A stretch of 64,000 nucleotides of DNA from JADJTT01 sp049306275. GTDB taxonomy: Bacteria > Bacteroidota > Bacteroidia > Chitinophagales > Saprospiraceae. The number at the start of each line of letters is the position of its first letter. The stretch's first letter is position 1. Of this stretch, positions 51,399-60,789 are shown one piece after another. A model generated the notes under the pieces. The model was not told where the DNA came from. It searched no databases and was given only the letters and a program-made list of their open reading frames with translations. Location of the stretch: contig JBAQQB010000057.1 of the NCBI GenBank assembly GCA_049306275.1, forward strand, positions 1-64,000, read 5' to 3'. The position numbers and the translations under genes are program-made.

Positions 51399-53588
51399 AT
51401 GCGATCACTTTTCCTGGCGCTGCTTTTCCTACTGTCCGGCCTCCTGCATGCGCAGGCGCCCATCACGCTGGAAGCGATCTGGAAAGACTTCGCTTTTTAC
51501 CCAAGTTCGGCGCCCGGCTTCGAATTCAGCCGCGACGGCCTGCATTATACCCTCAGGGAGCGCAACCGCATCATACAATACGACCTGCCCGGCGGAGATA
51601 ACCCAAGGGCGCTGTTCGACGCAGGCGCCCATCCCGGAGAAAATGGTTTTTCAGGGAAAATGGACGGCTACGACTTCAGCGAGGATGAGCAAAAAATCCT
51701 GATCCAGACGGGCACGGAACGCATTTTCCGGCATTCCGCACAGGCCGCATATTTCGTATGGGACGGCGCTTCGCTGGAACCTGTTTTCCCCGAAGCCAAA
51801 CAACGTCACGCCACCTTTAACCCCCAGGCAGATAAGGTCGCTTTTGTGTCGGACAATGACTTGTATTTCAAGGATTTGAAGAAGGGCTCGCTCAAACGCA
51901 TCACCAACGACGGCGAGATCAACCGCATCATCAACGGGGCGGCCGACTGGGTGTATGAGGAAGAATTTAGCTTCGCCCAGGCCTTTCAATGGTCGCCCGA
52001 CGGCCAGAAAATCGCCTTCTACCGCTTCGACGAAAGTGCAGTGCCCGAATTTTCCCTGACCTACTACAGCGGCGGCCTTTATCCCGAAAATGCCTCCTTC
52101 AAATATCCCAAAGTGGGCGAACCCAACGCACTGGTCGATATTTTTATCTACGACATCCCTACCGGAAAGACCGTGAAGGTGGATATGGGAAGCGAGAAAG
52201 ACCAATACGTGCCCCGCATCCTGTGGACGCGCGACCCCGGCCAGCTCTGCGTTTTCCGCATGAACCGCCACCAAAACCACCTGGAACTGCTCCTGGCCGA
52301 CGCTAAAACCGGCAAAACCAGCTTGCTCCTGGAAGAAAAGAGCAAGTGGTACATAGACATCCACGACAACCTCACCTTCCTCGAAGACGGCAAACGCTTC
52401 GTGTGGACCAGCGAGCAGGACGGCTGGAACCATATTTACCTCTACGACATGAAAGGCAAGCTCATTCGCCAACTCACCAAAGGAGAGTGGGAGGTGACGG
52501 CCTTCTACGGCGTCGACGAAGCCAGGGGGCTGTTGTATTACCAGTCGACCAACGGCGACCCCCTGCGGCGCTCCATCCACTCCGCAAGCCTCGACGGGAA
52601 GCAAACCACGGTGCTCCGGCAGAAAGGCGGCTGGCATAGCGCCAACTTCAACCCGACTTTCGACTATTTCGCCGACCAGTTTTCCACGGCCAATACGCCG
52701 CCCGTTTACACCCTGACCGACAGAACCGGCAAGGAAATCAAGGTGTTGGAGGATAATGCGGAACTTCGGGCGCTTCAGGAAACCCACGGCGCCCAACCGG
52801 TCGAATTTTTCACCCTCACTACCTCCGAAGGGGCCGACCTCAACGGTTACCTGATCAAACCGGCCGGTTTCGACGAGAACAAAAAATATCCTCTCTTCAT
52901 GTACCTGTACGGCGGTCCGGGCAGCCAGGAGGTGACCGACAGCTGGAAGGGGCAGAACTATTGGTGGTTTCAGCTGTTAGCCCAACAAGGTTACATCATC
53001 GCCTGCGTCGATAACCGGGGAACCGGCGGCAGGGGAGAGGCGTTTAAAAAAATGACCTACCTGCAACTCGGGCATTACGAAACCATCGACCAGATCGAAG
53101 CGGCCCGCAAACTCGGCGCACTGCCCTACGTGGATGCCGATCGGATCGGCATCTACGGCTGGAGCTACGGCGGCTATATGTCGACCCTCTGCCTGCTCAA
53201 GGGCAACGACGTCTTCAAGGCCGCCATCGCCGTGGCGCCCGTAACGCACTGGAAGTGGTACGACACGATCTACACTGAGCGCTTTATGCGCACCCTGGCG
53301 GAAAACCAGGCAGGGTACGACAATAACTCGCCGGTGTTGTTCGCCGATCGCCTCAGGGGCAACTACCTGCTCCTCCACGGAATGACCGACGACAACGTGC
53401 ACTTCCAGAATGCCGTCGAGATGGCCAACGCCCTGATGGAAGCAGGCAAAGATTTTGAAGCCTTTTACTACCCCAACCGGGCCCATGGCATCGGAGGCGG
53501 AAATGCCCGCATGGACCTCTTTTCCCGGATGACGCGTTTTCTCGAAGAGAAACTGAAAGGGGATAGCAGGCCAGTGGGAGAGAACTAG
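51399..53588 (+). CDS. Dipeptidyl peptidase IV (S9B family), exported
   Basis: This 729-residue periplasmic serine peptidase cleaves X-Pro dipeptides. A signal peptide (1-19) is followed by a beta-propeller (about 35-470) and an alpha/beta-hydrolase domain. The nucleophile is S589 in GWSYGGY; the aspartate is in MTDDNVHF (664/665) and the histidine H696 in NRAHGI. The YEEEF segment in the propeller contains the double-Glu motif that binds the substrate N-terminus, supporting DPP IV over prolyl oligopeptidase. It is 4 bp from smpB. Confidence 0.94.
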   Translation: MRSLFLALLFLLSGLLHAQAPITLEAIWKDFAFYPSSAPGFEFSRDGLHYTLRERNRIIQYDLPGGDNPRALFDAGAHPGENGFSGKMDGYDFSEDEQKILIQTGTERIFRHSAQAAYFVWDGASLEPVFPEAKQRHATFNPQADKVAFVSDNDLYFKDLKKGSLKRITNDGEINRIINGAADWVYEEEFSFAQAFQWSPDGQKIAFYRFDESAVPEFSLTYYSGGLYPENASFKYPKVGEPNALVDIFIYDIPTGKTVKVDMGSEKDQYVPRILWTRDPGQLCVFRMNRHQNHLELLLADAKTGKTSLLLEEKSKWYIDIHDNLTFLEDGKRFVWTSEQDGWNHIYLYDMKGKLIRQLTKGEWEVTAFYGVDEARGLLYYQSTNGDPLRRSIHSASLDGKQTTVLRQKGGWHSANFNPTFDYFADQFSTANTPPVYTLTDRTGKEIKVLEDNAELRALQETHGAQPVEFFTLTTSEGADLNGYLIKPAGFDENKKYPLFMYLYGGPGSQEVTDSWKGQNYWWFQLLAQQGYIIACVDNRGTGGRGEAFKKMTYLQLGHYETIDQIEAARKLGALPYVDADRIGIYGWSYGGYMSTLCLLKGNDVFKAAIAVAPVTHWKWYDTIYTERFMRTLAENQAGYDNNSPVLFADRLRGNYLLLHGMTDDNVHFQNAVEMANALMEAGKDFEAFYYPNRAHGIGGGNARMDLFSRMTRFLEEKLKGDSRPVGEN

Positions 53589-53592
53589 AGCA

Positions 53593-54060
53593 ATGGAACA
53601 GAAGAAGAAAAAACAGGTAGAGATCGTCAACAGGCGGGCCGCATTCGAGTATCAATTTCTGGATACCTTCGAAGCCGGTATCGCGCTGACCGGCACGGAG
53701 ATCAAGTCGCTGCGGGGCGGGAATGCCAATATCAACGACGCTTTCTGTTTTTTTGAGAATGGAGAATTGTACATCAAAAACATGTACATCAAGGAATACG
53801 CTTTCGCCACCTACTTCAACCATGAAGCGCGCCGTACCCGCAAGCTCCTGCTCCGCAAGCTGGAGTTGCGCAAACTGGAGCGCCGGGTGAAGGAGCGGGG
53901 GCTTACCATCGTGCCCTACCGCCTGTATTTCTCCGATCGCGGTTTCGCCAAGCTCGAGATCGCCCTGGCCCAAGGCAAGAAGTCGTTCGACAAACGCGAA
54001 TCGATCAAGGAGAAAGACCAGCGGCGAGACCTCGACAGAATGAAAAAAATCAAGCTGTAA
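53593..54060 (+). CDS. smpB: SsrA-binding protein SmpB
   Basis: The 155-residue tmRNA partner in ribosome rescue is identified by VNRRAAFEYQFLDTFEAGIALTGTEIKSLR, YIKEYAFATYFNHEARRTRKLLLRK and the basic tail DKRESIKEKDQRRDLDRMKK. Length is typical. It sits between a peptidase gene and feoA with gaps of 4 bp each, so it is translated from a shared transcript. The tmRNA gene itself is not in the window. Confidence 0.97.
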   Translation: MEQKKKKQVEIVNRRAAFEYQFLDTFEAGIALTGTEIKSLRGGNANINDAFCFFENGELYIKNMYIKEYAFATYFNHEARRTRKLLLRKLELRKLERRVKERGLTIVPYRLYFSDRGFAKLEIALAQGKKSFDKRESIKEKDQRRDLDRMKKIKL

Positions 54061-54064
54061 GCAT

Positions 54065-54280
54065 ATGAGCCTGGCTGAGCTGAAAGAAAACGAGGAAGGG
54101 ACCTTGCTGGGTTTCGAAGACGAGCATCTGGCCGTCAAGCTCATGGCCATGGGCGTGTTGCCGGGAAGCCGCCTCCGGATGATCCGGAAGAACAACTCGG
54201 GAAAAACTCTTTACGTCCGGGTGGACCAAATGCATCTGGCCATCCGCAAATCGGAAGCTGCATGCATCGTACTGAAGTGA
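54065..54280 (+). CDS. feoA: FeoA, ferrous iron transport accessory protein
   Basis: This 71-residue SH3-like protein has LMAMGVLPGSRLRMIRKN and the end YVRVDQMHLAIRKSEAACIVL, the FeoA core. It assists the FeoB channel at the cytoplasmic face. It starts 4 bp after smpB and overlaps feoB by 19 bp, showing translational coupling. Confidence 0.93.
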   Translation: MSLAELKENEEGTLLGFEDEHLAVKLMAMGVLPGSRLRMIRKNNSGKTLYVRVDQMHLAIRKSEAACIVLK

Positions 54281-56436
54281 TCCTTCCTCCTGCGGAGAAG
54301 CTCCGCAAACAAATGGTAGTCGCCCTGCTTGGCAACCCCAACAGTGGCAAAACGTCCGTGTTCAACAAGCTGACGGGGATGCGCCAGAAGGTGGGCAACT
54401 TCCCGGGGGTGACGGTCGATAAAAAGTCGGGCCAATTGCCGCTACCGGCTGGCATGCAGGTCGAACTCGTCGATTTTCCCGGCACCTACAGTCTTTTCCC
54501 TCATGCCAAAGACGAGCGCATCGTCGTGTCGGCCCTTTGCAACCCGGCCGATGAGAACTACCCTGATGTTATTGTATACGTGGCCAACAGTGCCCAGTTG
54601 GAGAAACACCTCCTGCTGTTCACCCAGCTGCTCGACCTGGATATTCCGATCATCCTGGCGCTCAACATGGCCGACCTGGCCCAGGGGCAGGGGATGAAGA
54701 TAGACGAGGCGCGCCTGAGCAAGGAGTTTCAGGCGCCGGTGCTCTCGATCAACGCCCGCACCGGCGATGGCGTCGAGCGCTTGAAGGTCGTTTTACAGGA
54801 ATTGCTCCTGCACGAGGTCAAGGGAGAGGGGAAAAGAGAGCGAAAGCCCTTTTACAGTCCTTCCGGTCAGGAGGAGGAAGCTGCTGCTTTCGCGCTTTCC
54901 CGCACCGGATTCAAACAGCCCTACCAGGGCCTGCTCATCGCGCACCACCACAACTGGCTGCCCTTTCTCGAGCCAGAGCAGCAATTTGCCATCGGGGCCC
55001 ATCTGAACGGGCAGGGATTTAGCGACCTGCACAACCAGGTCAGGGAGACCATGCAGCGTTTCGACCGGCTCGGGCCACTGCTGCAGCGAAGCGTGCAGCG
55101 GCCATCCGACCAGCCCCTTTCCCGCTCGGAACAGATCGACCGGCTCCTGACCCACCGCCTTTGGGGCCCTGCCATCTTCTTCGTTCTGATGTTTCTCATC
55201 TTCCAGGCCATCTTTGTCGGCGCCAGCTACCCGATGGACTGGATCGAACAGCTTTTCGGAGCGGCGGGCGGTTGGGTGAAGGATAATATGGCCGGGTCGT
55301 GGTGGGGAGACCTTCTCGCTGATGGCATATTGGCCGGCCTGGGCGGTATCCTGGTCTTTATTCCGCAAATCGCCATTCTCTTTTTTCTCATATCCCTGCT
55401 GGAGGAACTGGGTTACATGGCCCGCGCCGTCTATCTTTTCGACAGCCTGATGGGGCGTTTCGGGCTCAACGGACGCAGCATCGTGGCCCTGATCTCTGGC
55501 GGGGCCTGCGCAGTGCCCGCCATCATGTCGACCCGCACCATCAGCAACTGGAAGGAAAGGCTCATCACCATCCTGGTCACTCCGCTCATCAGTTGCTCGG
55601 CCCGCATCCCGGTCTACGCCCTGTTGATCGGCTTCGCCGTACCGTCCATGACGATCCTGGGCATTTTCAACCTGCAGGGGCTGGCCTTTATGGGGCTTTA
55701 CCTGCTGGGTATCGCGGCGGCCTTGAGTGCTGCCTTGGTCTTCAAGGCCATCCTGCGCACGGAAGACCGCAGTTTCCTGCTCATGGAGTTGCCCGAGTAC
55801 AAGCCCCCGCAGATGCGCAACGTTTTGTATACGGTGTATGAAAAGGTAAAAACCTTTACCCTGGAAGCCGGGAAGATCATCCTGGCCATTTCCATCGTGT
55901 TGTGGGTGCTGGCCTATTTCGGTCCGGGCGATCAAATGGCAGTGGCGGAGGCTGAGGCCAAAGCTATCGCGCTGGCGCAGAACCTCGACGATGGCGCTAC
56001 CGCCGATCTGGTGGCCGCCCGCAAGATCGAGGTTTCCTATGCGGGCCAGCTGGGCAAGCTCATCGAGCCGGCTATCGAGCCCCTGGGTTTCGACTGGAAG
56101 ATCGGCATTGCCCTGCTCACTTCATTCGCGGCGAGAGAGGTCTTCGTCGGTACTATGGCCACAATCTACAGTATCGGCAGCGCCTCCGACGACTACGCGA
56201 TCCGCGACCGCCTGGCCATGGAGCGCGACCCCATGACAGGGGAGCTGGTCTACGACATGGCCACGGCCTTGTCGCTGCTCATTTTCTACGTCTTCGCCAT
56301 GCAGTGCATGAGCACCCTGGCGGTGGTGAAGCGGGAGACGCGGTCATGGAAGTGGCCCCTGGTGCAGTTCGTTTTCATGAGCGGCCTGGCTTATCTGGGC
56401 AGTCTGGTGGCGTACCAGGTAGTGTCGGCGTTTTAA
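54262..56436 (+). CDS. feoB: FeoB, ferrous iron transporter
   Basis: This 724-residue transporter has a GTPase domain (G1 GNPNSGKTS, residues 24-32; G3 DFPGTYSL; G4 NMAD), a GDI-like linker and Gate/core membrane domains (about 295-720) with the conserved GGACAVPAIMSTRTI (permease motif with Cys) and FAAREVFVGTMATIYSIG. There is no C-terminal FeoC-like segment. Uptake of Fe(II) suggests life with low-oxygen phases. The gene ends just before an unusual hairpin array. Confidence 0.96.
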   Translation: MHRTEVILPPAEKLRKQMVVALLGNPNSGKTSVFNKLTGMRQKVGNFPGVTVDKKSGQLPLPAGMQVELVDFPGTYSLFPHAKDERIVVSALCNPADENYPDVIVYVANSAQLEKHLLLFTQLLDLDIPIILALNMADLAQGQGMKIDEARLSKEFQAPVLSINARTGDGVERLKVVLQELLLHEVKGEGKRERKPFYSPSGQEEEAAAFALSRTGFKQPYQGLLIAHHHNWLPFLEPEQQFAIGAHLNGQGFSDLHNQVRETMQRFDRLGPLLQRSVQRPSDQPLSRSEQIDRLLTHRLWGPAIFFVLMFLIFQAIFVGASYPMDWIEQLFGAAGGWVKDNMAGSWWGDLLADGILAGLGGILVFIPQIAILFFLISLLEELGYMARAVYLFDSLMGRFGLNGRSIVALISGGACAVPAIMSTRTISNWKERLITILVTPLISCSARIPVYALLIGFAVPSMTILGIFNLQGLAFMGLYLLGIAAALSAALVFKAILRTEDRSFLLMELPEYKPPQMRNVLYTVYEKVKTFTLEAGKIILAISIVLWVLAYFGPGDQMAVAEAEAKAIALAQNLDDGATADLVAARKIEVSYAGQLGKLIEPAIEPLGFDWKIGIALLTSFAAREVFVGTMATIYSIGSASDDYAIRDRLAMERDPMTGELVYDMATALSLLIFYVFAMQCMSTLAVVKRETRSWKWPLVQFVFMSGLAYLGSLVAYQVVSAF

Positions 56437-56442
56437 TTAATC

Positions 56443-56650
56443 AGTGGGGCGCCAAATTTATTTGGCGGGAGGTACCGCCAATTTATTGGCGGCAGAGGTA
56501 CGCCGAATTCATTCGGCGTTTGAAGCATTGTGCAATTAATTGATTTAAAAGACGAAGTATTTGCCGGTCGGGTTAACCGAATAAATTCGGTTAACCATTA
56601 CCGCCAGTAAATTGTCGGCACCCAGCGCCAAATAAATTTAGCGCCCCACT
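56443..56650. repeat. 208-bp mirror-symmetric array of six hairpins
   Basis: Six short palindromes lie at 56450-56467, 56475-56492, 56500-56519, 56571-56596, 56601-56618 and 56625-56644, most with the core CC(A/G)AA-tetranucleotide-TT(T/C)GG. Their centres are at 58.5, 83.5, 109.5, 183.5, 209.5 and 234.5 (plus 56400), mirror-symmetric about 56546.5. The outermost 25-bp arms (56443-56467, 56626-56650) pair at 24 of 25 positions. All of this is read directly. It lies between two convergent genes. Confidence 0.85.
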
Positions 56651-56699
56651 AAGGCTGCCTGCAAAGGGTGGAATGAACAGCAAATTCCCGCCCCTGGCA

Positions 56700-57419
56700 T
56701 TAATCCACGTATTCTACAATTCTCAAAAAGCGCAGCCCCAGCGTCACCTCGAAGGTGATGTTGGTGATGCGGCGTTCGGGGATATTCCTGTCGGTTCCTG
56801 TGTAGGGGTCATAGATATTTCCCAGGGCGGGCTGGTAGTATTGTTTGGACAGATCGGGGTTGATCGTAAATTCCAGCAGGCCTCCGACCAGTTCACCGAA
56901 GGGGAATTCAAATCCCCCGCCGATTGTCACGCCATAGTTGAGCCTCCGCACCCAGGCGTCTGTGGGGAAATAGGCGTTCAGAAAAGGCGTGCTGGGGTCG
57001 TCGTATTCGCTCAGGTTGGTATTGATCGTGAAATCACCTCTCAGCCCCAGCAAGTAATAGGCCTTGGTATTTCCCGTTCCGATGTCGTGTTTCTTTTTGG
57101 CGCCGAGCGTGAGGGAGGCATTGCGGAACTGGAAATCCTGAGCTGGCAGGGTTCCGATATTGTTGTTGTTGGGATTGGTGAAGCGGAGGTTGCGCAGGGC
57201 GCTACCTTTGACGTGGTAGCCGGCCTGGGCGAAGAGCACGTTATCGCCCAGCGATTCGATGTAGACGATGCCGTGGTAGCGGAACAGGGGTTGCTGGTCG
57301 AAGTCGTTCCAGCGCTGGAAGCCCATGGTGGGGCCCCCTTTGATACCGAAGGCGGAGCCCTGGGCGAAGGTGGTTGAGGCGAAGCTCGTCAGCAAGAGAA
57401 AGAAAAGCCATTTTTTCAT
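56700..57419 (-). CDS. PorT-family outer-membrane beta-barrel protein
   Basis: This 239-residue protein has a signal peptide (1-19, ...TTFAQ) and then alternating strands FGIKGGPTMGFQRW, LFAQAGYHVKGSAL, SLTLGAKKKHDIG, YYLLGLRGDFTINTNL, YGVTIGGGFEFPFGEL and TFEVTLGLRFLRIVEYVD, the 8-strand pattern of the Bacteroidota PorT/OMP_b-brl_2 group. Function unknown. It follows the glucosaminidase gene by 12 bp and is probably co-transcribed with it. Confidence 0.75.
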   Translation of the reverse strand: MKKWLFFLLLTSFASTTFAQGSAFGIKGGPTMGFQRWNDFDQQPLFRYHGIVYIESLGDNVLFAQAGYHVKGSALRNLRFTNPNNNNIGTLPAQDFQFRNASLTLGAKKKHDIGTGNTKAYYLLGLRGDFTINTNLSEYDDPSTPFLNAYFPTDAWVRRLNYGVTIGGGFEFPFGELVGGLLEFTINPDLSKQYYQPALGNIYDPYTGTDRNIPERRITNITFEVTLGLRFLRIVEYVD

Positions 57420-57431
57420 AGTCGGAAAGAT

Positions 57432-58787
57432 TTATTGCACCCGCAGCGACTGGCCGATTTTGATGGTGTTGTCAGTCAGGCCGTTGAGGCTGCGGATGGC
57501 GTCGACGGTGGTGTTATAGCGTTTTGACAGGTTGTACAGGGTGTCGCCTTTCACCACGGTGTGGTAGACCGGGGCGGCGGGCGGAGCGGGGTCAGCCGGC
57601 GGAGTGCTTGGCGGAACGGAGATCACCACAGGTGGCGGCAGCACCTTATCGTCGACCGGTTTGGGTTCGACGGGTGCGGGCGGTTCGGGCGGCAGCACGG
57701 GCGACGGGGGCGGCGTTTCGATGATGACCGGCGGTTCCTCTTTTGTGCCGCCGAAGGGATCTTCTTCGGGCGGCCAGGCGAAGTCGTCGATATTGACAAT
57801 GGGGGAGGGTTTGTTCATGACCTCGCTGGTCAGTTTGGGGCGGTCTTCGTCTTTGCGGGTTTTGCCGCGCAGCCTGACGCGTTCGTTGGCAGCGGGTTGG
57901 GAGTTGGCCGGCATGCGGTTGCGCATGTAGAGTTTTTCCAGTTTGACGCCGTAGAGCTGGGCGATATCGTACATGGTTTCGCCTTCCTTGACGTAGTGGA
58001 ATTTGCGGTCGCCGCGGTAGTAGTTGCGCTTCAGTTCCAGGTACACCCTTTCGCCTTTTTCGAGGGGGGCGCTGGGTTTGGCCAGCAGTTCGTTGTACTG
58101 CATGATCTTGTTGATATCTCTTCCGGTGCGGCCGGCGATATCCTGGGGCGTTTCGCCTTCTTTGGCGATGACGACGTCGACGTCGTTGACCTGGAAAACG
58201 CCGATGAGCATATCCTCATAGGTTTCTTCCTCGACGTTGACCATGGGGTCGGTCATAGGCAGCCGGTCGTATTGGAAGAGCTGGTAGCGTTCGATGATAG
58301 AGATGAGCTTCTGGTCGTAGGTGGCGCTGGTGGCGTAGCCGGCCTTTTTCAGACCTGTCGCCCAGCTCTTGTAGTCGAGGGGGTCGAGGCGAAAGAGGAA
58401 GCCATAGCGCCATTCCTTTTTGGGGTCGCGCAGGAATTCGGAGTGAGCGACGAACGACTCTTCGGGGCGGCGGTAGCTCCGGAAGCAGGATTTGACGAGC
58501 TTGCCCTGCTCATCGTAGTCGTCGTCTTCCTTGTGGTAGGTTTTGCCCTGCCAGTCGCTTCCGCATTTGATGCCGAAATGGTTGTTGGCTCTCTGCGCGA
58601 GTTCGCTTTGTCCGGCATTGGACTCCAGGAGGGCCTGCGCCAGTTTGATACTGGCCGGCACGCCGGCCCTGTCCATTTCCTGGATGGCGATCTCCTTGTA
58701 GTTATCGATATAGGACATTTGCACTTCCATTTGGCCCAGGGCCAGGAAGGGCAGGCAGAGCAGGATCGTCAGGATTTGGGTTTGCAT
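57432..58787 (-). CDS. Exported glucosaminidase-domain protein with three LysM domains
   Basis: This 451-residue cell-wall hydrolase starts at 58787 (MQTQILTILLCLPFLALGQ, signal peptide). The FlgJ-type glucosaminidase domain (about 25-170) has the catalytic glutamate in AQALLESNAGQSELA, with NNHFGIKC and SYRRPEESFVAHSEFL. Three LysM repeats follow (about 200-250, 263-305 and 405-450; KEGETMYDIAQLYGVKLEKL and VKGDTLYNLSKRYNTTVDAIRSLNGL are the clearest), with a Pro/Glu-rich linker between the second and third. It probably trims peptidoglycan in the periplasm. Confidence 0.9.
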   Translation of the reverse strand: MQTQILTILLCLPFLALGQMEVQMSYIDNYKEIAIQEMDRAGVPASIKLAQALLESNAGQSELAQRANNHFGIKCGSDWQGKTYHKEDDDYDEQGKLVKSCFRSYRRPEESFVAHSEFLRDPKKEWRYGFLFRLDPLDYKSWATGLKKAGYATSATYDQKLISIIERYQLFQYDRLPMTDPMVNVEEETYEDMLIGVFQVNDVDVVIAKEGETPQDIAGRTGRDINKIMQYNELLAKPSAPLEKGERVYLELKRNYYRGDRKFHYVKEGETMYDIAQLYGVKLEKLYMRNRMPANSQPAANERVRLRGKTRKDEDRPKLTSEVMNKPSPIVNIDDFAWPPEEDPFGGTKEEPPVIIETPPPSPVLPPEPPAPVEPKPVDDKVLPPPVVISVPPSTPPADPAPPAAPVYHTVVKGDTLYNLSKRYNTTVDAIRSLNGLTDNTIKIGQSLRVQ

Positions 58788-58885
58788 ATATTGAGTTTTT
58801 CGGAATCGCTGAACCAAATAACGCAATATTCGGAGAAAATTGGTATGAAAGAAACAGAATCAGGTGGGATAGGGGCAAAAAAAAA

Positions 58886-58912
58886 CTCCCGGCGCATGGG
58901 GTGGGCCGGGAG
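58886..58912 (-). terminator. Terminator of the S24 regulator gene
   Basis: On the minus strand, CTCCCGGC and GCCGGGAG form an 8-bp GC-rich stem followed by nine T. It lies 89 bp after the S24 stop codon. Confidence 0.85.
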
Positions 58913-59000
58913 GGACGCATCAAAAAACAGCAGACTTGCGGTATCACACAGGCCCGTGTGGGGCTGGTGATGCCAGATAGAACGCAAAATGGGAAAATGG

Positions 59001-59732
59001 TCAGAGGTTGCTCACCCGGCGTATTACTTTATAGAGCCGGGTATGGATATTGACTTCCTCGATAAAGGGATCGTGTTCGAGGTGGTTGGCTGAGATGAGT
59101 TTGAGGTGCGTGACGCGGCCACCGTGGAGGATGCGTTGGACGTATTTGACCCAAACGGAGCCATTGTTGCGCACGGCGTAGACCTGGTTGTCTTTGACCT
59201 GTCCGAGGTCTTCCACTTCGCGGCAGACGACGATGTCGCCGTCCTGGATGAGGGGTTCCATACTATTGCCGCTGATGGGGAAGGCCACCAGCCCGGAGCC
59301 AGCCAGGCCGGGCAGGGAGAAGAAGTCCATGTCTTCGCTCTGGAAATTGCCCACGTCGACCGAAGAGCCGGCGAAGGCCTCGGTGGTCGTGAACAGGATA
59401 TTGCCCTGGTAGCCGCCTTCTTTGGGTTCGGAGACGGTTTTGGGCAGGTCGAGCCCGAAGGGCGAGCCATAGCCGTCGAGCATGAATGCTTCGTTGACGC
59501 CGTATTCCCGGCAGAACTGCCGTGCCTGGGAATAGCTGATGACCCGTTTGTCGTCGGGGTTCAGAAAGGCGCGGATGATATGGCCGTAGGCTCTGTTGCC
59601 GAGGATCTTTTCGGCAAAATCGCCCATGCCTTTGCCGTTGCGGTCATTTTTGACGATGACGCCGCGCCCTTCCAGCATTTTGAACACCCGGATAAAGCGG
59701 TCATTGAGTTGCAGGCGGTCTTCTCCGATCAT
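59001..59732 (-). CDS. LexA/CI-like S24 peptidase-domain regulator
   Basis: This 243-residue protein has an N-terminal region (about 8-85) with a possible DNA-binding domain of weak HTH character (FAEKILGNRAYGHIIRAFLNPDDKRVISYSQARQFCREYGVN) and a C-terminal S24 domain. The catalytic Ser157 is in ISGNSMEPLIQDGD and Lys196 in VWVKYVQR. No clear Ala-Gly cleavage site was seen in the linker. The start at 59732 follows a TTG-N20-TATCTTGC promoter. It may control the divergent parA operon. Confidence 0.8.
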   Translation of the reverse strand: MIGEDRLQLNDRFIRVFKMLEGRGVIVKNDRNGKGMGDFAEKILGNRAYGHIIRAFLNPDDKRVISYSQARQFCREYGVNEAFMLDGYGSPFGLDLPKTVSEPKEGGYQGNILFTTTEAFAGSSVDVGNFQSEDMDFFSLPGLAGSGLVAFPISGNSMEPLIQDGDIVVCREVEDLGQVKDNQVYAVRNNGSVWVKYVQRILHGGRVTHLKLISANHLEHDPFIEEVNIHTRLYKVIRRVSNL

Positions 59733-59781
59733 AGTACAAGTAAGTTTTGTTTGGAAAATCACCTGGAGGGTGAATTTTGTT

Positions 59782-59812
59782 GCAAGATAAAACAAATCAT
59801 TTTACCAGTCAA
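59782..59812 (-). promoter_or_regulatory. Promoter of the S24 regulator
   Basis: On the minus strand ATTG at about 59812-59810, a 20-bp spacer and TATCTTGC (59789-59782) give a near-consensus Bacteroidota promoter, with one base off in the -7 box. The start codon is 49 bp downstream. Confidence 0.55.
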
Positions 59813-59940
59813 TGTTTTTTGAAAAAAAATGTTCCTTTTGTTGTGCCGTTTCAGGGCGGCGTATCTGCCATATGCGATAAATACAGTGTGTTTTCAACGA
59901 TTCGTTTTAAAAGAAGCGGGTTTACACAGGCAAACTTTTT

Positions 59941-59948
59941 TATCTTTG
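59941..59948 (+). promoter_or_regulatory. -7 box TATCTTTG of the parA promoter
   Basis: Perfect TAnnTTTG 22 bp upstream of the parA start at 59971. No good -33 TTTG; TTTA lies 16 bp upstream. Confidence 0.5.
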
Positions 59949-59970
59949 TCGTCAAAGCATTTCATTCTTT

Positions 59971-60753
59971 ATGGGAAAAGTCATTTCACTGCTCAATCAC
60001 AAGGGCGGCGTGGGGAAGACCACCAGCGCCATCAACATCGGCGCGGGGTTGGTGGAATTGGGCAAGAAGGTATTGCTCGTGGACCTCGATCCGCAAGCCA
60101 ACCTCACCTTGTCGCTGGGCGTGGGGAGGGAGAAAATCACCATCTACGAGTCGCTGCGCGGGGAGTCCGAACTCGTGCCCGTCGCGGTCAAACCCAATCT
60201 TGACGTGGTCATTTCCTCGCTCGATCTCTCCGGCGCCGAGATGGAACTGATCAACGAAGCCGGCCGTGAATACCTGCTCAGGGAACTGTTCGAGCCCGTG
60301 ATCGGCGATTACGATTTCATCATCATCGACTGCCCGCCCTCGCTGGGCCTGCTGACCCTCAATGCCCTGACCAGCAGCCACTACATCGTCATACCCCTGC
60401 AAACCGAATTTCTCGCCCTGCAAGGCCTGACCAAGATCAAGCAGGTCATCGACAAAGTCAGGGTGAGGCTCAACAAGAACGTGCAAATCCTCGGCGTGGT
60501 GGCCACCATGTACGACTCGCGCAAGATCCTCAACCGCGACGTCGTGGATACCATCAAGAAATTCTTCGGTAAAAGGGTCTTCGAAACCATGATCCGGGAA
60601 AATATCGCCCTGGCCGAAGCCCCCTCCAAACGATTGGATATCTTCGAATACAACCGCGGCAGCATCGGCGCCCACGATTACCTCGAACTGACCCGCGAGA
60701 TCGTGGCCCGCATCGAAAACGGCATAGCGAAAGACGAGGAAGGAACCTTTTGA
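59971..60753 (+). CDS. ParA/Soj-family ATPase
   Basis: This 260-residue Walker-type ATPase has the deviant Walker A KGGVGKTT (residues 11-18), Walker A' DLDPQANLTLSLG, and the Walker B IIIDCPPSLGLLTLNAL. The N-terminus lacks the helix-turn-helix of plasmid P1-type ParA. It resembles chromosomal Soj or an orphan positioning ATPase. The next gene, 36 bp on, encodes a probable partner, not a standard ParB. The S24 regulator is divergent. Confidence 0.92.
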   Translation: MGKVISLLNHKGGVGKTTSAINIGAGLVELGKKVLLVDLDPQANLTLSLGVGREKITIYESLRGESELVPVAVKPNLDVVISSLDLSGAEMELINEAGREYLLRELFEPVIGDYDFIIIDCPPSLGLLTLNALTSSHYIVIPLQTEFLALQGLTKIKQVIDKVRVRLNKNVQILGVVATMYDSRKILNRDVVDTIKKFFGKRVFETMIRENIALAEAPSKRLDIFEYNRGSIGAHDYLELTREIVARIENGIAKDEEGTF

Positions 60754-60789
60754 GAAAATATTTTTGTTACACAAGGAGTTAGAATAAAC

